Positions 11,819-12,784 of a DNA stretch of 12,784 nt are shown piece by piece. The position numbers were made by a program, and so were the translations under genes. Position 1 is the stretch's first letter. Every line of letters starts with the position of its first letter. The DNA is from Sphingomonadaceae bacterium (lineage in GTDB: Bacteria > Pseudomonadota > Alphaproteobacteria > Sphingomonadales > Sphingomonadaceae), in the NCBI GenBank assembly GCA_019239785.1, contig JAFAZM010000217.1, positions 1-12,784 of the forward strand. Reading direction: 5' to 3'. The notes under the pieces were generated by a model. It saw only the letters and a program-made list of their open reading frames with translations. It was not told the DNA's origin and searched no databases.

Positions 11819-12784
11819 ATGGCGCGCTACGAATTCAAGCTGCCCGACATCGGCGAAGGCATTGCCGAGGCCGAGATCGTCGCCTGGCACATCAAGGTCG
11901 GCGACACGGTCGCCGAGGACCAGCAGCTCGCCGACATGATGACCGACAAGGCGACGGTGGAGATGGAATCGCCGGTCGCCGGCAAGGTGCTGGAAGTGGC
12001 CGGCGAGGTCGGCGACATGATCCCGATCGGCTCGGTGCTGGTCGTGCTGGAGACGGAAGGGGAGGCGGCCGAGGCCGCGCCAACGCCGGTCAGCGCGACC
12101 GAAGAGCCGATTGCCGACGGCATGACACAGATCCCGGAGCCTTTGCAGGAGGTGGTGCCGACCACCGACGTCGCGCCCGAAGAGCGCCGCGCCACCGGCG
12201 ACCGGCGGGTCGAGGACAAGGGCCACGACCCCGAGCGCCGCCAGGGCGAATGGCGCAAGCCTGCCGAGAGCGCGCCGGAGCCGGCGCCGGCGCCGAAGCA
12301 GGACGCGGCGAAGGTGCTCGCCTCGCCGGCGGTGCGGCAACGCGCGCGCGATCTCGGCGTGGATCTGGGCCGGGTGAAATATGCCGGCGACCGCGTCCGC
12401 CATGCCGATCTCGACGCCTACCTGCTCTACAATGGCGGCGGCGTCTCCCGCGGGGCGGCGCCGCGGCGGGCCGACGAGACGGTCAAGGTGGTCGGCCTCA
12501 GGCGCAAGATCGCCGAGAACATGCAGGAGGCGAAGCGCCGCATCCCGCATTTCACCCTGGTCGAGGAATATGACGTCACCGCGCTGGAAGAGACCCGCGC
12601 GATGATGAATCAGGATCGCGGAACGAACCCGAAGCTCACCTTATTGCCGTTCCTGATCACCGCTATGGTTAAGGTGCTCGCCGATTACCCGCAGCTCAAC
12701 GCGACCTATGACGATGATGCGCAGGTGATCACCCGCTCCGGCGCGGTCCATATGGGCATGGCGACGCAGACCCCGAACGGGCTG
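11819..12784 (+). CDS. bkdB: Lipoyl acyltransferase E2 of branched-chain 2-oxoacid dehydrogenase, partial at window end
   Basis: 322 codons run open to the window edge. The N-terminal lipoyl domain (1-78) contains FKLPDIGEGIAEAEIVAWHI and the lipoylated lysine in DKATVEMESP (Lys44). A linker (80-165) is followed by the peripheral-subunit-binding domain VLASPAVRQRARDLGVDL...DLDAYL (167-201), which docks E1 or E3. The acyltransferase core starts at about 222 (VVGLRRKIAENMQEAKRRIP, FTLVEEYDVT). The catalytic HxxxDG is beyond the window. The linker is Pro/Ala-rich at its ends but highly charged at 121-147 (EERRATGDRR and ERRQGEWRK). ATG 11819 has GGAGGG and AGGGG just upstream. Third gene of the operon; an E3 gene would be expected next. 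Confidence 0.94.
   Translation, partial: MARYEFKLPDIGEGIAEAEIVAWHIKVGDTVAEDQQLADMMTDKATVEMESPVAGKVLEVAGEVGDMIPIGSVLVVLETEGEAAEAAPTPVSATEEPIADGMTQIPEPLQEVVPTTDVAPEERRATGDRRVEDKGHDPERRQGEWRKPAESAPEPAPAPKQDAAKVLASPAVRQRARDLGVDLGRVKYAGDRVRHADLDAYLLYNGGGVSRGAAPRRADETVKVVGLRRKIAENMQEAKRRIPHFTLVEEYDVTALEETRAMMNQDRGTNPKLTLLPFLITAMVKVLADYPQLNATYDDDAQVITRSGAVHMGMATQTPNGL

Noticed and set aside
12665..12672. ATGGTTAA, the complement of a CtrA half-site
   Set aside because: It is inside the E2 coding sequence in good codon frame and has no partner half-site.

Overview
This is a GC-rich, densely coded window from what looks like an alphaproteobacterial chromosome, most likely a sphingomonad. The basis is the base composition, the gene content (compact psp cluster, BCKDH operon, DUF969/DUF979 pair) and two families of GC-rich palindromic intergenic repeats of the kind common in that order. 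The taxonomic call is inference. I see no rRNA, tRNA, CRISPR, transposase or phage gene.

Region 1 (1-3379, + strand) looks like a 5-oxoproline or related cyclic-amide utilisation cluster. It holds the last 43 codons of a hydantoinase B/5-oxoprolinase family enzyme, two overlapping membrane-protein genes (DUF969 and DUF979, probably two halves of one transporter), a DUF2891 protein, and a 102-residue protein one base further on. Large palindromic repeats fill the gaps before DUF969 and before DUF2891, and their outer ends carry GGAGG sequences where the next gene needs a ribosome binding site.

Region 2 (3486-5885, + strand) is an envelope-stress locus. A small two-helix membrane protein comes first, then a repeat, then a near-consensus sigma-54 (-24/-12) promoter with palindromes at the distance expected for an enhancer-binding activator. 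Next come a 49-residue signal-peptide-like protein, a strong mRNA hairpin, pspA, a pspB-like gene, pspC, and a 77-residue membrane protein whose tail resembles PspB. pspA-pspB and pspB-pspC overlap by 4 bases.

Region 3 (6010-9243, - strand) reads from a signal-peptide-bearing protein with a CxxxxC loop (a possible Ivy-like lysozyme inhibitor) into an exported histidine-phosphatase-family protein, then proB and proA. Every junction overlaps, so the two proline-biosynthesis genes appear translationally coupled to two envelope proteins. This operon converges on the psp operon at a palindromic repeat (5910-6000) that probably terminates both.

Region 4 (9521-12784, + strand) is the start of a branched-chain 2-oxoacid dehydrogenase operon: E1 alpha, E1 beta and the first 322 residues of the lipoyl acyltransferase E2, cut by the window edge. 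It diverges from region 3 across a 277-base gap that contains the third large repeat.

The most interesting parts are the sigma-54/enhancer architecture and leader peptide of the psp locus, repeats that double as ribosome binding sites, the poorly characterised oxoprolinase-linked transporter cluster, and the coupling of proBA to exported proteins.
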